Assembly: GCA_029782215.1 (NCBI GenBank)
Contig: JAKOVD010000079.1
Location: 146,729-210,728, forward strand
Source of the DNA: Chloroflexota bacterium
GTDB taxonomy: Bacteria > Chloroflexota > Anaerolineae > J102
Direction: 5' to 3'
Length of the DNA stretch: 64,000 nt
Of the stretch, positions 63,501-64,000 are shown in pieces. Position 1 is the first letter of the stretch; every line of letters starts with the position of its first letter. Both the position numbers and the translations under genes were made by a program. Under the pieces are notes generated by a model. That model saw nothing but the letters and a program-made list of their open reading frames with translations. It ran no database searches and was not told the DNA's origin.

Positions 63501-63751
63501 TTGTGACTCATGTCGCTTCCCTACACGGGAAGCGTGGATTGAAATAGTTTGTCAGTAGAAACGAGGTCCTGGCTGACCCCCTGTCGCTTCCCTACACGGG
63601 AAGCGTGGATTGAAATCATCCTGGCCAGAGTCAGTGCTGCCGGCCAGGTCGTCGCTTCCCTACACGGGAAGTGTGGATTGAGATTCCATCCTCTGCGCTC
63701 TTTGCGTGCTCTGCGGTGTCGCTTCCCTACGTGGGAAGCGTGGATTGAAAT
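57538..63751 (+). CRISPR. Type I-C CRISPR array, 92 repeats and 91 spacers
   Basis: The 34-base repeat starts GTCGCTTCCCTTCGCGGGAA and ends GCGTGGATTGAAAT. CGCTTCCC and GGGAAGCG form a stem around TTCGC, as expected for Cas5c processing. I located the start of every repeat, 57538 to 63718; spacers are about 31-37 bases. Repeats 1-80 have the TTCGC loop, repeats 81-91 have TACAC, and repeat 92 has TACGT. Repeat 46 has one stem-flank change (T to C at 60616), and repeat 91 has two changes at 63672 and 63682. The degenerate end lies away from cas2, so the leader is at 57538. Spacers 40 and 43 are identical, and spacers 8 and 62 are near-identical. Confidence 0.98.
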
Positions 63752-63752
63752 T

Positions 63753-63784
63753 GGGAAATCGCCGAGCTGGGGCTCGGCGTTCCC
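63753..63784. other. Hairpin directly after the last repeat
   Basis: GGGAA...CGCCGAG (63753-63766) pairs with CTCGGCG...TTCCC (63773-63784) around CTGGGG. There is no T-run, so it is a stable hairpin at the end of the array rather than a clear terminator. Confidence 0.6.
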
Positions 63785-63854
63785 GTCTCTTGCCCACCGT
63801 GAAGCATGGATAGAACAGGCCGGGGGCCGCTTGGCAGCGCCGCCGCCGGCAGGG

Positions 63855-64000
63855 TTATGGCGCTGCCGTGCGGATGGCGGTGTCGAGGTCGGCCCAGAGA
63901 TCGCCGGCGTCCTCGATGCCGACGCTGAGCCGGATGAGCGATGGGGGCAGGTGTTCCTGCCCCGCATTCGCCGCCCTGCGCTCCATCGTCGATTCCACGG
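63855..64000 (-). CDS. 3' end of a PLP-dependent Cys/Met-metabolism enzyme (partial)
   Basis: The last 47 codons with stop TAA at 63855-63857. Ends in LIRLSVGIEDAGDLWADLDT, a classic C-terminus of cystathionine gamma-synthase/beta-lyase or methionine gamma-lyase proteins, preceded by VESTMERRA as in these enzymes. The start and the active-site lysine lie beyond the window. It converges on the array, with about 100 bases between. The exact reaction cannot be told from this fragment. Confidence 0.75.
   Translation of the reverse strand, partial: VESTMERRAANAGQEHLPPSLIRLSVGIEDAGDLWADLDTAIRTAAP

Noticed and set aside
57496-63967. Many open frames on both strands across the array, with repeated FQSTLPAKGSD, ISIHASREGKR and FNPRFPRREAT peptides
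   Set aside because: These are translations of the CRISPR repeat in different frames; they are a known source of false proteins and carry no real gene.
1-64000. Insertion sequence transposases, prophage genes and rRNA
   Set aside because: I looked for transposase, integrase, phage structural and rRNA sequences in both strands and recognised none; only short palindromic repeats suggest mobile DNA.

Overview
The window looks like a chromosomal piece of a high-GC bacterium, most likely a Chloroflexota member of the Anaerolineae/Caldilineae type. This is an inference from gene content, not a measured placement. The evidence is an archaeal-style HerA-NurA-Mre11 operon, a mevalonate branch with an archaeal-type thiolase/HMG-CoA synthase/DUF35 set, a Firmicutes-like DnaB/DnaD/DnaC set, a very large bacterial alpha-2-macroglobulin, many intergenic palindromic repeats and a type I-C CRISPR-Cas locus.

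Layout. 1-4.7 kb (minus): DNA end-resection operon NurA, HAS-barrel-like protein, HerA and SbcD/Mre11 (cut by the window edge). 4.8-13.0 kb (plus): a degenerate-phosphatase/propeller membrane protein, an LCP cell-wall ligase, two CBS-pair proteins, two MFS-type transporters and a Nudix hydrolase. 13.0-16.5 kb: L-serine dehydratase alpha and beta chains, a 5' remnant of a DNA methyltransferase and a polytopic membrane protein. 17.0-21.1 kb (plus): bifunctional nuclease, then DnaB helicase, a DnaD-domain protein and a DnaC-like protein with two AAA+ modules. 21.1-21.7 kb: repeat-rich spacer. 21.7-27.7 kb: alpha-2-macroglobulin lipoprotein. 27.8-32.0 kb (minus): DUF35, thiolase, HMG-CoA synthase, HMG-CoA reductase. 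32.1-35.8 kb (minus): three membrane proteins related to proton-pumping antiporter subunits. 36.0-38.7 kb (plus): NarL-type two-component pair. 38.7-43.1 kb (minus): multiheme cytochrome/HybA/HybB electron-transfer operon, including a 42-residue membrane peptide. 43.4-49.6 kb: M48 protease, glutamate formimidoyltransferase, NYN nuclease, MNT/HEPN pair, two tRNAs, a lipoprotein and a WYL regulator. 49.7-57.4 kb (plus): cas3-cas5c-cas8c-cas7c-cas4-cas1-cas2, with cas4 frameshifted. 57.5-63.75 kb: one CRISPR array that I count as 92 repeats and 91 spacers. The right edge holds the 3' end of a PLP-dependent Cys/Met-metabolism enzyme.

How the parts work together. HerA/NurA/Mre11 should resect DNA ends, and DnaB/DnaD/DnaC load the replicative helicase. 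The DUF35/thiolase/HMGS/HMGR set runs acetyl-CoA to mevalonate. The cytochrome/HybA/HybB operon looks like a membrane quinone-to-multiheme-cytochrome electron-transfer complex with no catalytic subunit nearby. The most notable signals are in the CRISPR locus: two spacers that differ only at synonymous third-codon positions, a repeated spacer, a trailer-end block of repeats altered only in the hairpin loop, and a broken cas4. The cytochrome operon (duplicated small-TM-plus-cytochrome units) and the nearly lysine-free antiporter-like module are the other unusual regions. Dispersed palindromic repeats occupy several of the longer non-coding gaps. All calls come from reading the sequence; no database search was run.
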